A DNA stretch of 64,000 nt from Alphaproteobacteria bacterium. Its GTDB lineage: Bacteria > Pseudomonadota > Alphaproteobacteria > CACIAM-22H2. This document shows positions 56,478 to 64,000 of this stretch, piece after piece. The notes under the pieces were generated by a model, which saw only the letters and a program-made list of their open reading frames with translations, had not been told where the DNA came from and did not search any database. Numbering within the stretch: position 1 is the stretch's first letter; each line of letters opens with the position of its first letter. The position numbers and the translations under genes are program-made. Location: positions 662,934-726,933 of the forward strand of contig JAFKFM010000009.1 of the NCBI GenBank assembly GCA_017308135.1. The letters are read 5' to 3'.

Positions 56478-57236
56478 CTAGTGTTGGGTTTGCGCCTGAC
56501 GCTTGGCCCACAGATCGGGCCGGCGTTCGGCGGTGATTTTTTCGGCCTGGGCGCGACGCCAGGCTTTGACATTGGCGTGGTGGCCGCTGGTCAGCACGGA
56601 CGGCACGTCGCGGCCGTCCCACGAAGCGGGGCGCGTGTATTGCGGGTATTCGAGCAGACCGTCCTCGAAGCTTTCCTCGCCCAGCGATTCGCAAGCGCCC
56701 AGCACGCCCGGCAGCAAACGAACGCACGCGTCGAGGACGCAATGCGCCGCCGGCTCGCCGCCCGACAACACGAAATCGCCGAGCGAGAGCTCGGCCACCT
56801 GGCGCTTGTCGAGCACGCGCTGATCGACACCTTCGAACCGCCCGCACAGCAGCACCACGCCGGGGGCTGCCGCCAAAGCGCGCGCGCGTTCCTGATCGAA
56901 ACGCGCGCCGCGCGGGCTTAGGTAAAGGACGGGGGCATTTTCCGGAGCTTTGGCGATGGCGGCCGCGAGTGCGGCATCGACGACGTCGGGCTTCAAAACC
57001 ATGCCCGGCCCGCCGCCGAAGGGAACGTCGTCCACCGAGCGGTGGCGGTCGAAGGCGAAATCGCGGATATCGATCGCGTCCAGCGTCCACACGCCATCGG
57101 CGAGGGCGCGGCCGACCAGCGACTGGCCCAGCACGCCCGGGAACATGTCCGGGAAGATCGTCAGCACGACCGCGCGCCACGGCGCGGCTGTGCCGCCCGT
57201 CTTGCCCGATCCGCCGATGTCGTTCGCCGTACTCAT
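56478..57236 (-). CDS. trmD: tRNA (guanine-37-N1)-methyltransferase
   Basis: TrmD methylates G37 next to the anticodon to prevent frameshifting. The 252-residue SPOUT enzyme has [76 protein letters not shown] and [30 protein letters not shown], including the SAM knot. A 4-base overlap with rimM couples the two. Complete. Confidence 0.97.
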   Translation of the reverse strand: MSTANDIGGSGKTGGTAAPWRAVVLTIFPDMFPGVLGQSLVGRALADGVWTLDAIDIRDFAFDRHRSVDDVPFGGGPGMVLKPDVVDAALAAAIAKAPENAPVLYLSPRGARFDQERARALAAAPGVVLLCGRFEGVDQRVLDKRQVAELSLGDFVLSGGEPAAHCVLDACVRLLPGVLGACESLGEESFEDGLLEYPQYTRPASWDGRDVPSVLTSGHHANVKAWRRAQAEKITAERRPDLWAKRQAQTQH

Positions 57237-57817
57237 TCGTTCCCTTCGTCCGCCCGAGACTCGGAATCATCCTCGTCAGGCTTCGCTTCGGTCCATTGGG
57301 GCGGGTCGACCGTGATCGTGCCCGCCGCGACGTCCACTTCCGTCACCACTCTTTTGGTGAAGGGCAGAAGCCGGGTTTCGCCCGCTTCGTCCGCCACCTC
57401 CAGAATGTCCCCGGCGCCGTAGTTCTGCACCGAGGTCACCTTGCCCAGGACGCGCCCTTGCGTGTCCTTCGCTTCGAGTCCGATCAGATCGGCATGGAAC
57501 CAAAGTTCCTTCGATCGTCCCGAACCCTTCGGCTTCGTGCCCAGCGCGTCGCGGTCCACATAGAGCCGCATGCCGCGTAAAGCTTCCGCCGCGTCGCGAT
57601 CCTCGACCCCCGACAGTTTCGCGATCACCAGACCGCGAACGATGCCGACCTTCCGGATGTCGAAGCGGCGCTTGCCGCTCTCGTCCGAGACGGGGCCGTA
57701 ACCCGCGACATCCGCCGGCTTGCCGGTGAAGCTCTTGATCTTGACCTCGCCGCGCACACCGTGCGCCGACGCGATGGCCCCGACCAGAACCCGCTTCCCC
57801 GGTGAAGTGGCGGACAA
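57233..57817 (-). CDS. rimM: Ribosome maturation factor RimM
   Basis: RimM helps assemble the 30S head and binds S19. The 194-residue protein has the N-terminal barrel ([24 protein letters not shown]), the [33 protein letters not shown]-type region and the [29 protein letters not shown] C-terminal strand. The start is TTG, with GGGG about 8 bases upstream; no ATG or GTG precedes the conserved segment. It overlaps trmD and follows rpsP by 12 bases. Confidence 0.92.
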   Translation of the reverse strand: MSATSPGKRVLVGAIASAHGVRGEVKIKSFTGKPADVAGYGPVSDESGKRRFDIRKVGIVRGLVIAKLSGVEDRDAAEALRGMRLYVDRDALGTKPKGSGRSKELWFHADLIGLEAKDTQGRVLGKVTSVQNYGAGDILEVADEAGETRLLPFTKRVVTEVDVAAGTITVDPPQWTEAKPDEDDSESRADEGNE

Positions 57818-57829
57818 CGCCCCGACCCC

Positions 57830-58186
57830 TTAGGCCGCCGGAGCGGCTTCCGCCTTGGCCGCGGCTTCCTTCGCACGCTCCTGCGCCTTCTTCTTCGGCG
57901 CGGACTTCTTCGGCGTTTCGCGGATCGCGGGCTTCTCGGCGAGGCCCAGGGCCGCGAGGAACAGCGTCACGCGGTCGGAAGGCTGCGCGCCCTTCGACAG
58001 CCAATGCTTGGCGCGCTCGACGTCGATCACGACGCGCTTGTCGTTTTCCTTCGGCAGCATCGGATCGTAGTAACCGATCTTCTCGATGAAGCGGCCGTCG
58101 CGCGCGTAGCGCGAGTCGGCGACGACGATCTTGTAGTGCGGGCGGTTCTTCGCACCGCCGCGGCTCATACGAATTTTAACGGCCAT
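57830..58186 (-). CDS. rpsP: 30S ribosomal protein S16
   Basis: S16 is an early 30S assembly protein. The 118-residue product starts [26 protein letters not shown] and has [15 protein letters not shown] and [16 protein letters not shown], all family marks. A lysine/alanine-rich tail (about 85-118) extends the usual 82-90 residues, as in many alphaproteobacteria. It is followed by rimM at 12 bases and preceded by ffh at 33. Confidence 0.97.
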   Translation of the reverse strand: MAVKIRMSRGGAKNRPHYKIVVADSRYARDGRFIEKIGYYDPMLPKENDKRVVIDVERAKHWLSKGAQPSDRVTLFLAALGLAEKPAIRETPKKSAPKKKAQERAKEAAAKAEAAPAA

Positions 58187-58219
58187 TCGTGTTGGTCCTT
58201 TCTTGAGATAAGTCGTTGT

Positions 58220-59569
58220 CTATCGGCGGAACAGGTTTCCGATACCCGTCCGCATGATTCCCTTCTGACCGAGGCGGCCCATCTGCTTCATCACGCGGCT
58301 CATTTCCATGAACTGCTTGACGAGGCGGTTGACCTCCTCGACCGACGTGCCCGAGCCTGCGGCGATCCGCCGCTTGCGCTTGCCGTCGAGAACTTTGGCG
58401 TCGCGCCGTTCGCGCTTCGTCATCGAGCAGATGATCGCCTCCTGCTTGCGCAGCAGGCTTTCGTCGACGTTCGCGTTCTTCATCTGCGCTTGCATCTTGG
58501 CGACGCCGGGCAGCATGCCCATAACGCCGCCAAGCCCGCCCATCTTCTTCACTTGGCGAAGCTGGGACAGCATGTCGTTGAAATCGAACTCGCCCTTCTT
58601 GATCTTGGCGGCGAGCTTCTCGGCGGTTTCGGCCTCGACCGTCGCCTGCGCCTTCTCGACCAGGCCGACGATGTCGCCCATGCCCAGGATGCGACCCGCG
58701 ACGCGGTCGGGATGGAACGTCTCGAGGGCGTCCATCTTTTCGCCGAGACCGACCAGTTTGATCGGCTTGCCGGTGACGGCGCGCATCGACAACGCGGCAC
58801 CGCCGCGCTGATCGCCGTCCAAGCGCGTCATCACCACGCCGGTGATGCCGAGCCCTTCGTTGAAGCGCGTCGCGGTCGTCAGCGCGTCCTGGCCCGTCAG
58901 GGCATCGACGACCAGCAGCGATTCGGCCGGTTGCACCGTGTCGCGCACGGCCTTCGCTTCGGCCATCAACTCTTCGTCGATCGACAGACGACCGGCGGTG
59001 TCGAGGATGACGACGTCGTAGCCTTCGGTGCGGCCCACTTCCATCGCACGCTTGGCGATGGCGACCGGCTCCTGGCCCGCGACGATCGGCAGCGTCGTCA
59101 CGCCGATCTGCGTGCCGAGCACGGCGAGCTGTTCTTGCGCGGCGGGGCGGCGCGTATCGAGCGAGGCGAGCAGGACCTTCTTGCGGTCCTTCTCGGTCAA
59201 ACGCTTGGCAAGCTTCGCGGACGTCGTCGTTTTGCCGGAGCCTTGCAGGCCCAGCATCAGGAACGGGATCGGGGCGGCGGCGCGCAGATTGACGTCGGTC
59301 GCGGTCGAGCCGAGCGTTTCGATCAGCTTGTCGTGGACGATCTTGACGACCATCTGGCCCGGCGTGACCGAGCGCACGACCTGCTGGCCGATCGCTTCGA
59401 AGCGCACGGCGGCGATGAAGTCCTTCACCACCTGCAAGGCGACGTCGGCCTCGAGCAGCGCCAGACGCACTTCGCGCAACGCCGTATCGACGTCGGCCTC
59501 GGTGATCACACCGCGGCCGCGCAGCTTGTCGAATACCGCGCCGAGTTTTGTGCCGAGCTGGTCGAACAT
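58220..59569 (-). CDS. ffh: Signal recognition particle protein Ffh (SRP54)
   Basis: Ffh with 4.5S RNA delivers ribosomes making membrane proteins to FtsY. The 449-residue protein has the N domain (1-90), the G domain with LGLQGSGKTTTSAKLAKRL (G1), DTRRPAA, DTAGRLSIDEELM and TRLDGDQRGGAA. A methionine-rich M domain (about 300-449: MLSQLRQVKKMGGLGGVMGMLPG, SMTKRERRDAKVLDGKRKRRIAAGSGT) follows. I start at MFDQLGTKLG; the upstream frame is in the leader. ftsY lies 3 kb away on the other strand. Confidence 0.97.
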   Translation of the reverse strand: MFDQLGTKLGAVFDKLRGRGVITEADVDTALREVRLALLEADVALQVVKDFIAAVRFEAIGQQVVRSVTPGQMVVKIVHDKLIETLGSTATDVNLRAAAPIPFLMLGLQGSGKTTTSAKLAKRLTEKDRKKVLLASLDTRRPAAQEQLAVLGTQIGVTTLPIVAGQEPVAIAKRAMEVGRTEGYDVVILDTAGRLSIDEELMAEAKAVRDTVQPAESLLVVDALTGQDALTTATRFNEGLGITGVVMTRLDGDQRGGAALSMRAVTGKPIKLVGLGEKMDALETFHPDRVAGRILGMGDIVGLVEKAQATVEAETAEKLAAKIKKGEFDFNDMLSQLRQVKKMGGLGGVMGMLPGVAKMQAQMKNANVDESLLRKQEAIICSMTKRERRDAKVLDGKRKRRIAAGSGTSVEEVNRLVKQFMEMSRVMKQMGRLGQKGIMRTGIGNLFRR

Positions 59570-59756
59570 ACGCGCCGAAACGAACCTCGAAGCCAAAACA
59601 AAACGGCCGCCGTGCGCGAAACTCGCGGACGGCGGGAGACCCCGAAGGGGCCCAAGGGTTCCGTATTGCCCTTGAATGGCGGCGGTTTTAGGGGATCGGG
59701 CGGCCCCCGTCAATTCGACTCTGGCGCCACCCTATATAGGGTGAGGCTTGCACGCA

Positions 59757-59793
59757 TTTGATATCAATGATATCAATGATATTGGAGATATCA
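59757..59793 (+). promoter_or_regulatory. Tandem GATATC operator of the toxin-antitoxin pair
   Basis: The 37-base stretch before the antitoxin ATG reads as successive GATATCAAT units with palindromic TTGATATCAA at the left end and GATATCAA at the right end. GGAG, the antitoxin's Shine-Dalgarno, lies inside it. TATATA at 59733-59738 and TTGCAC near 59749 are possible promoter parts. Repeats of this kind bind VapBC- or FitAB-type complexes and repress the operon. Confidence 0.65.
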
Positions 59794-59794
59794 A

Positions 59795-60085
59795 ATGGTC
59801 GACATCCTAATCCGCGACATCGATCCCGAGACGCACCGGAATCTTCGAATTCAGGCGGCAACGGAAGGAATTACCCTTTCCGAGGCCGCCAAAAGGACGA
59901 TCCGGGCAAACGCGCCGAAACCCGCCCAACCCTTTTCGCTGGAGCGCTTTCGCGAGTTGCAGGCGAAGTGGAAAGTCACGGCCCCCATCGATCCCGTCTC
60001 CGCCGAGGATTGGACGAGAGCGCTCCAAGAGAGTCGCGACGAGCGTGACGCGCGCGACGACGAATGGGTGGCAAAACTCCGGTGA
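59795..60085 (+). CDS. VapB/FitA-like ribbon-helix-helix antitoxin
   Basis: The 96-residue protein starts MVDILIRDIDPETHRNLRIQA. The beta strand ILIRDID and helices HRNLRIQAATEGITLSEAAKRTIRAN form a ribbon-helix-helix DNA-binding domain (about 1-43). The C-terminal part (about 48-96) with FRELQAKWKVTAPIDPVSAEDWTRALQES is the toxin-neutralising tail. It is followed by the PIN toxin with a 4-base GTGA overlap. It probably represses its own operon through the operator just upstream. Confidence 0.85.
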   Translation: MVDILIRDIDPETHRNLRIQAATEGITLSEAAKRTIRANAPKPAQPFSLERFRELQAKWKVTAPIDPVSAEDWTRALQESRDERDARDDEWVAKLR

Positions 60086-60504
60086 ACGAGGATCGCGTCA
60101 TCGTCGATGCGTCGGTCGTCCGCGCGATGACCGAAGACGACGCCCTGCCGGAAGCGCTCGCCCAAGCGATTTCGGGCAAAGCTATGAATGCGCCCGACCT
60201 ATTGCTGGTCGAAGTTTCCAACGCGATCTGGAAGATCGCACGCTTTAAAAGCCAACCGGCCGCACAGGCCATCGCACGACAAACTCGCCTCCTCGAATTG
60301 CCGATCGCGCTGACGCCCGACGCATCGCTTCTACCCGCGGCGATGGCGCTCGCCCTTCGCCTGCCGCATTCGGTTTATGACTGCCTCTATCTGGCGCTTG
60401 CGGCACAACTCGACTGCGCCATCCTGACCGCCGATACCCGTCTCGGCAAAGCGGCGGCCTCCGAGCCCGATCTCGCCCAACGGGTGCGCGTTCTGGCCGT
60501 CTGA
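60082..60504 (+). CDS. VapC-type PIN-domain toxin
   Basis: The 140-residue PIN-fold RNase has the acidic set expected: VIVDASV (Asp9), LLVEVSNAIWK (Glu), SVYDCLYLALA (Asp) and ILTADTRL (Asp). Such toxins cut tRNA or rRNA when freed from antitoxin. I use the GTG overlapping the antitoxin stop (GTGA). An in-frame ATG at 60064 would add six residues and overlap by 22 bases. The target RNA cannot be told. The pair is inserted between ffh and dapF. Confidence 0.85.
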   Translation: MNEDRVIVDASVVRAMTEDDALPEALAQAISGKAMNAPDLLLVEVSNAIWKIARFKSQPAAQAIARQTRLLELPIALTPDASLLPAAMALALRLPHSVYDCLYLALAAQLDCAILTADTRLGKAAASEPDLAQRVRVLAV

Positions 60505-60546
60505 ACCGGGTGGACTTTTGGGGCGGGCGGCCCCTATATCCCGGAC

Positions 60547-61395
60547 ATGGACACGCTGCCTTTCGTCAAAATGCATGGGCTTGGCAACGATTTCGTCGTC
60601 GTGGACGCGCGTGAAAACGCGCCCGCGATTACGCCGGATCTCGCGCGCGCGATCGCCGACCGGCATCGCGGCGTGGGCTTCGATCAATTGATCGTGATCG
60701 AAACGCCGGCGGATAAAGACGCCGACGTGTTCTTCCGCTTTTACAATTCGGACGGCTCCGAGGCCGGCGCCTGCGGCAATGGCACGCGCTGTGTGGCCGA
60801 CCGCGTGATGGCCGAACGCGGGGCGGATCAGCTCGCGATTCAAACCATCGCGGGTTCGCTGGAAGCCACGCGCAAGCCCGATGGCCGCGTGACGGTCGAT
60901 ATGGGCCCCGCGCGTTTGGATTGGCGCGAGATCCCGCTGGCCGAGGCGTGCGACACCAACGCCGTGCCGATCGAATTGGGCCCGCTTGCCAAGCCCGTCG
61001 CGACGTCGATGGGCAATCCGCACGCGACGTTCTTCGTGCCGAACGCCGAGGCGATCGAACTCGACAAGCTCGGGCCGCAACTCGAGCATCACAAGATGTT
61101 CCCGCAGCGCGCCAATATCGGTATCGCGCAAATCCTGAGCCCCGAGCGGATGCGCCTGCGCGTGTGGGAACGCGGCGCGGGCATCACGCTCGCCTGCGGT
61201 TCGGGCGCGTGTGCGGCCGGTGTCGCCGCCATCCGCCGCCAATTGGTCGCGGGCCGCAAAGTTTCCATCGTCGTCGACGGTTCGGTCCCGAACGATCCGA
61301 AATCGGAAATCGAGATCGAATGGTTGCGCGACGGCCATGTGCTGATGACCGGGCCGACCGCGATGTCGTTCAGCGGGATCTGGCCGCTGCGATGA
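60547..61395 (+). CDS. dapF: Diaminopimelate epimerase
   Basis: DapF turns LL- into meso-diaminopimelate for lysine and peptidoglycan. The 282-residue protein starts MDTLPFVKMHGLGNDFVVVDA. Its two catalytic cysteines are in GACGNGTRCVA and LACGSGACAAGVAA, both in the standard motif. It lies 42 bases after the toxin gene and overlaps mtaB by 4 bases. Confidence 0.97.
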   Translation: MDTLPFVKMHGLGNDFVVVDARENAPAITPDLARAIADRHRGVGFDQLIVIETPADKDADVFFRFYNSDGSEAGACGNGTRCVADRVMAERGADQLAIQTIAGSLEATRKPDGRVTVDMGPARLDWREIPLAEACDTNAVPIELGPLAKPVATSMGNPHATFFVPNAEAIELDKLGPQLEHHKMFPQRANIGIAQILSPERMRLRVWERGAGITLACGSGACAAGVAAIRRQLVAGRKVSIVVDGSVPNDPKSEIEIEWLRDGHVLMTGPTAMSFSGIWPLR

Positions 61396-62618
61396 GCGTC
61401 GTCACTTTCGGCTGCCGGCTGAACGCCGCCGAAAGCGCGGCGATCGAAGCGCTGCTCGCCCGGGCGGGCGATACCGACACGATCGTCGTCAATACCTGCG
61501 CCGTGACCGCCGAAGCGACGCGCGAAGCCGCCGCCGCGATCCGCAAGCTCGCGCGCGAAACCCCGCAAGCGCGCATCGTCGTGACCGGCTGCGCCGCCCA
61601 GATCGATCCCGATCATTGGCGGGGGCTCCCGAACGTCGCCGCCGTGGTCGGCAATCGCGAGAAACTCCAACAGGCGACCTGGGCCGGCGCCGACGCCACC
61701 GTCGGCGACATCATGACGTCGCGCGAATTCGTCGAGACCGATACGCCGCCCGATAGCGGCCGAACGCGCGAATTCCTGGAAATCCAGCAAGGCTGCGACC
61801 ATCGCTGCACCTTTTGCGTGATCCCGTATGGGCGCGGCAATTCGCGCTCCCTGCCCTTGGATCGCGTGATCGCGCGCGCCCAAGCGGCCGTGAACGCGGG
61901 CAAGCGCGAGATCGTGCTGACGGGCGTTGATCTCACCTCGTGGGGTCAGGACCTGCCCGGCGCGCCGCGACTGGGGGCGGCCGCCAAGGCGATCCTCGCC
62001 GCGTGCCCCGATCTGGCGCGCTTGCGTCTGTCCTCGGTCGATCCGGCCGAGATCGACGACGATATTTTCGATCTGCTGGCGCGCGAGCCGCGCTTCGCGG
62101 GGCAACTGCATCTGTCGATCCAGGCGGGCGACGATCTGATCTTGAAGCGCATGAAGCGCCGCCATTCGCGCGCCGACGTGATCGCCGTTGCAAGCCGCGC
62201 GCGCAAAGCCCGCGAAGACGTGGCGCTGACCGCCGATCTGATCGCAGGCTTTCCCACCGAAAGCGACGATGCCTTCGCCAATACGCTGGCGCTGGTCGAA
62301 GAAATCGGCCTGGCCGACGCGCATGTGTTCCCCTATTCCCCGCGCGACAACACGCCCGCCGCGCGCATGCCCCAGCTCGACGGCGAGACGATTCGCCGCC
62401 GTGCCGAGGCGTTGCGTCATGCGGTTGCGGCGTCGCGCGGGCGCGACCTCGACCGGCGCATTGGCGCAACGGCCGATGTTTTGGTCGAAGCCTCGCGCCG
62501 CGACGGGCTGGACGCGCGGGGCACACGCGTGCGGCTCGATCGCGAAATGATGCGCGGCACACTCGTGCCCGCGCGCATCCTGGGTCACGACGGGCGGCAA
62601 TTGCGGGCGGTGGCATGA
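61392..62618 (+). CDS. mtaB: tRNA t6A37 methylthiotransferase MtaB
   Basis: MtaB adds a methylthio group to t6A37 of ANN-decoding tRNAs, giving ms2t6A. The 408-residue radical-SAM protein has the UPF0004 N-terminal domain with Cys in TFGCRLNAAES, VVNTCAVTAEATREAAAAIR and VTGCAAQI. Next comes the radical-SAM triad in QGCDHRCTFCVIPYGRGNSRS. Its C-terminal TRAM-like segment is short. The ATG overlaps dapF, and its stop overlaps ftsY. Confidence 0.94.
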   Translation: MSVVTFGCRLNAAESAAIEALLARAGDTDTIVVNTCAVTAEATREAAAAIRKLARETPQARIVVTGCAAQIDPDHWRGLPNVAAVVGNREKLQQATWAGADATVGDIMTSREFVETDTPPDSGRTREFLEIQQGCDHRCTFCVIPYGRGNSRSLPLDRVIARAQAAVNAGKREIVLTGVDLTSWGQDLPGAPRLGAAAKAILAACPDLARLRLSSVDPAEIDDDIFDLLAREPRFAGQLHLSIQAGDDLILKRMKRRHSRADVIAVASRARKAREDVALTADLIAGFPTESDDAFANTLALVEEIGLADAHVFPYSPRDNTPAARMPQLDGETIRRRAEALRHAVAASRGRDLDRRIGATADVLVEASRRDGLDARGTRVRLDREMMRGTLVPARILGHDGRQLRAVA

Positions 62619-63535
62619 GCTGGTTTCAGCGTCTCAAGACGGGTCTCAAGAAATCTTCGGCGCGGCTCGCGGAAGGCATTTCGCGCGCACTCAATATCGG
62701 CCGGCTCGACGAAGCGGCCTATCAGGCGCTGGAAGACGCGCTGATCGAAGCCGATCTGGGCCCGTCGGTCGCGGCGAAGCTGGTCGGCGCCTTGCGCGCG
62801 CGAAAACTTCCGGCCGAAACGTCGATCGAACGCGTCAAGGAGCTGCTCGCCGAGGATATCGAAACGATTTTGGCGCCCGTCGCGCAGAGATTCGCGCCCA
62901 ACCCCGCGCTCAAACCCCATGTCGTGCTGGTCGTGGGCGTCAACGGCAGCGGCAAGACGACGACGATCGGCAAGTTGGCGTCGTCGCTGGCCGCGGACGG
63001 CAAGCGCGTGACGCTGGCGGCGGGCGATACGTTCCGCGCGGCGGCCGTGTCGCAGCTCGGCATCTGGGCCGAACGGTCCAAAGCGCAATTCGTCTCGACG
63101 AAAGAAGGCGGCGACCCCGCCGCGCTGGCGTTCGAAGCGCTGGAGAAGGCGCGCGAGGCGGGCAGCGACGTGTTGCTGATCGACACCGCCGGCCGCTTGC
63201 ACAACAAAGCCGACCTGATGGACGAGTTGAAGAAGGTCGTACGCGTCATCAAGAAGCTCGACGACACCGCACCGCACACTGTGCTGCTCGTACTCGACGC
63301 GACGATCGGTCAGAACGCGATCGCGCAAGTCGAGACCTTCACGTCGATCGTCGCGGTCGATTCGTTGGCGCTGACGAAGCTCGACGGCAGCGCCAAGGGC
63401 GGCGTTCTGGTCGCGATCGCGAATCGATTCGCGACTCCGACGGTGTTGATCGGTGTCGGAGAGGGAATCGACGACCTTCGCGACTTCGATGCGCGCGGAT
63501 TCGCGCGCGGTCTTCTCGATCTTCCGGAAGCGTGA
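62615..63535 (+). CDS. ftsY: Signal recognition particle receptor FtsY
   Basis: FtsY is the membrane-bound GTPase receptor for SRP. The 306-residue protein has a short A/N region (MSWFQRLKTGLKKSSARLAEGISRAL), then NG domains with VGVNGSGKTTTIGKLA, AGDTFRAAAVSQLGIWAE, DTAGRLHNKADLMDELKKV, LTKLDGSAKGG and IGVGEGIDDLRDFDA. It lacks the long acidic A domain of E. coli FtsY, normal in alphaproteobacteria. It overlaps mtaB by 4 bases. Confidence 0.97.
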   Translation: MSWFQRLKTGLKKSSARLAEGISRALNIGRLDEAAYQALEDALIEADLGPSVAAKLVGALRARKLPAETSIERVKELLAEDIETILAPVAQRFAPNPALKPHVVLVVGVNGSGKTTTIGKLASSLAADGKRVTLAAGDTFRAAAVSQLGIWAERSKAQFVSTKEGGDPAALAFEALEKAREAGSDVLLIDTAGRLHNKADLMDELKKVVRVIKKLDDTAPHTVLLVLDATIGQNAIAQVETFTSIVAVDSLALTKLDGSAKGGVLVAIANRFATPTVLIGVGEGIDDLRDFDARGFARGLLDLPEA

Positions 63536-63884
63536 TCGAACTACCTTTGCGTGTGTTTGGCGCGCGACTCGCGACATGCATTTAACGCTGATTTCATGCG
63601 GGTTTCTTGCATGTCTGGCGCTAGCGCTAGACTCGTATTTCGAGTCACCCGCTAGACTCGGCGTAAGGCCCTAGCGATGGTGGGCGGACGCAGTACCACC
63701 CCCCTCATATTGAAATTCCTTGACATGTCCTTGCAGTTAATGATGTTCTAGCGATGTTGGGACCGCATACAGGGAGGGCGTTAACCCGTTATCGATCGAC
63801 CGGTTCAGTGCTTCGGCAGTGACCCCGCCCCGATCGGCAGCGTGCTCTTCCCGGACCGACACCATCGGAAACAAGGAGTCAATC
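63536..63884. other. Non-coding gap between ftsY and the lysine-rich mini-ORF
   Basis: These 349 bases hold no convincing long gene. CGCTAGACTCG occurs twice (63625-63635 and 63650-63660), with an ACTCG-N5-CGAGT hairpin beginning in the first copy. TTGACA near 63720 could be a -35 but has no good -10. An antisense frame crossing the region and the mini-ORF is a low-complexity shadow. Confidence 0.5.
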
Positions 63885-63935
63885 ATGGCTGCGAAGAAAA
63901 AGGCGAAGAAGAAAGCCGCGAAGAAGAAGAAGTAA
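63885..63935 (+). CDS. 16-residue lysine-rich mini-protein
   Basis: ATG then MAAKKKAKKKAAKKKK and TAA, with AAGGAG 8 bases upstream. The composition is like a histone H1 tail, and alphaproteobacteria have related small lysine/alanine-repeat proteins. It is too short to fold and could bind nucleic acid, or be a leader peptide. A GGGGGCG/CGCCCCC hairpin follows. The clean Shine-Dalgarno, the stop after the last lysine and the following hairpin support it; nothing proves expression. Confidence 0.5.
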   Translation: MAAKKKAKKKAAKKKK

Positions 63936-63955
63936 GCGGCTTCGCTCGGTGCATT

Positions 63956-63989
63956 TGGGGGCGTGAGGGTCTTTACTCTCGCGCCCCCA
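63956..63989 (+). terminator. Hairpin after the mini-ORF
   Basis: TGGGGGCG pairs with CGCCCCCA, with a possible inner GAG/CTC pairing and a loop around GGTCTTTA. No T-run follows, so it may be a weak terminator or an RNA-stabilising stem. Confidence 0.45.
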
Positions 63990-64000
63990 TCCACTTCGAG

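Noticed and set aside
63737..63994. Minus-strand 85-codon frame with poly-Phe run
   Set aside because: It is the antisense of the lysine-rich mini-ORF; phenylalanine run is the complement of AAG/AAA codons.

Overview
The window is GC-rich, densely packed bacterial chromosome from an alphaproteobacterium, most likely Rhodospirillales-like. This rests on synteny and families: dapF-mtaB-ftsY, rpsP-rimM-trmD-rplS beside leuCDB, the kdsD-lptC-lptA-lptB-rpoN-hpf-ptsN run, NrnC instead of a full RNase D, DUF1150 beside Hsp20, COQ7 and a PmtA-like methyltransferase. Species cannot be named from the sequence. Most genes overlap by ATGA or GTGA or sit a few bases apart, and many long antisense frames are high-GC shadows.

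Layout. 0-7.6 kb (minus strand): lepA, a YqaE/Pmp3 membrane peptide, pheT, pheS, rplT, rpmI and infC. A cold-shock gene is inverted between rpmI and infC. 7.6-15.8 kb: two LPS-type glycosyltransferases, an ABHD10-like hydrolase, a Rossmann protein, a secreted TPR protein, a pentapeptide-repeat protein, a GST, ExoD and a TVP38-type protein. 15.8-21.9 kb: glutamate synthase gltB/gltD. 22-27.8 kb: an AtzH-like protein, an oligopeptide-type ABC importer without ATPases, two cyclic-nucleotide-fold proteins and a Spy-like protein. 27.8-36.2 kb: an NDUFA9-like protein, tRNA-Leu(CAG), nrnC, and the LPS-export/sigma-54/hibernation-factor/PtsN group.

36.2-41.6 kb is the accessory part and the least explained. 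Three minus-strand paralogues, two of them sharing a lysozyme-like E-x14-SG[VL]SxGxxQMDL motif and peptidoglycan-binding-like repeats, surround two tandem exported paralogues on the plus strand. A leader sequence occurs three times, and its third copy has no gene. 41.9-47.1 kb: DUF1150/Hsp20, a Spy-like protein divergent from an OmpR-type two-component system with Cpx-like boxes between them, DsbB and COQ7.

47.1-56 kb: an HpcH/HpaI lyase with a partner of unknown function, a LysE exporter, an aspartate-semialdehyde dehydrogenase homologue with an altered active-site loop, a PmtA-like methyltransferase, and leuB-leuD-RDD-leuC. 56-64 kb: rplS-trmD-rimM-rpsP-ffh (minus), a VapBC-type toxin-antitoxin pair, dapF-mtaB-ftsY (plus), and a 16-codon lysine-rich mini-ORF at the right edge. 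Both protein-targeting GTPases, Ffh and FtsY, are therefore encoded about 3 kb apart. No CRISPR array, rRNA, IS element or integrase was seen.
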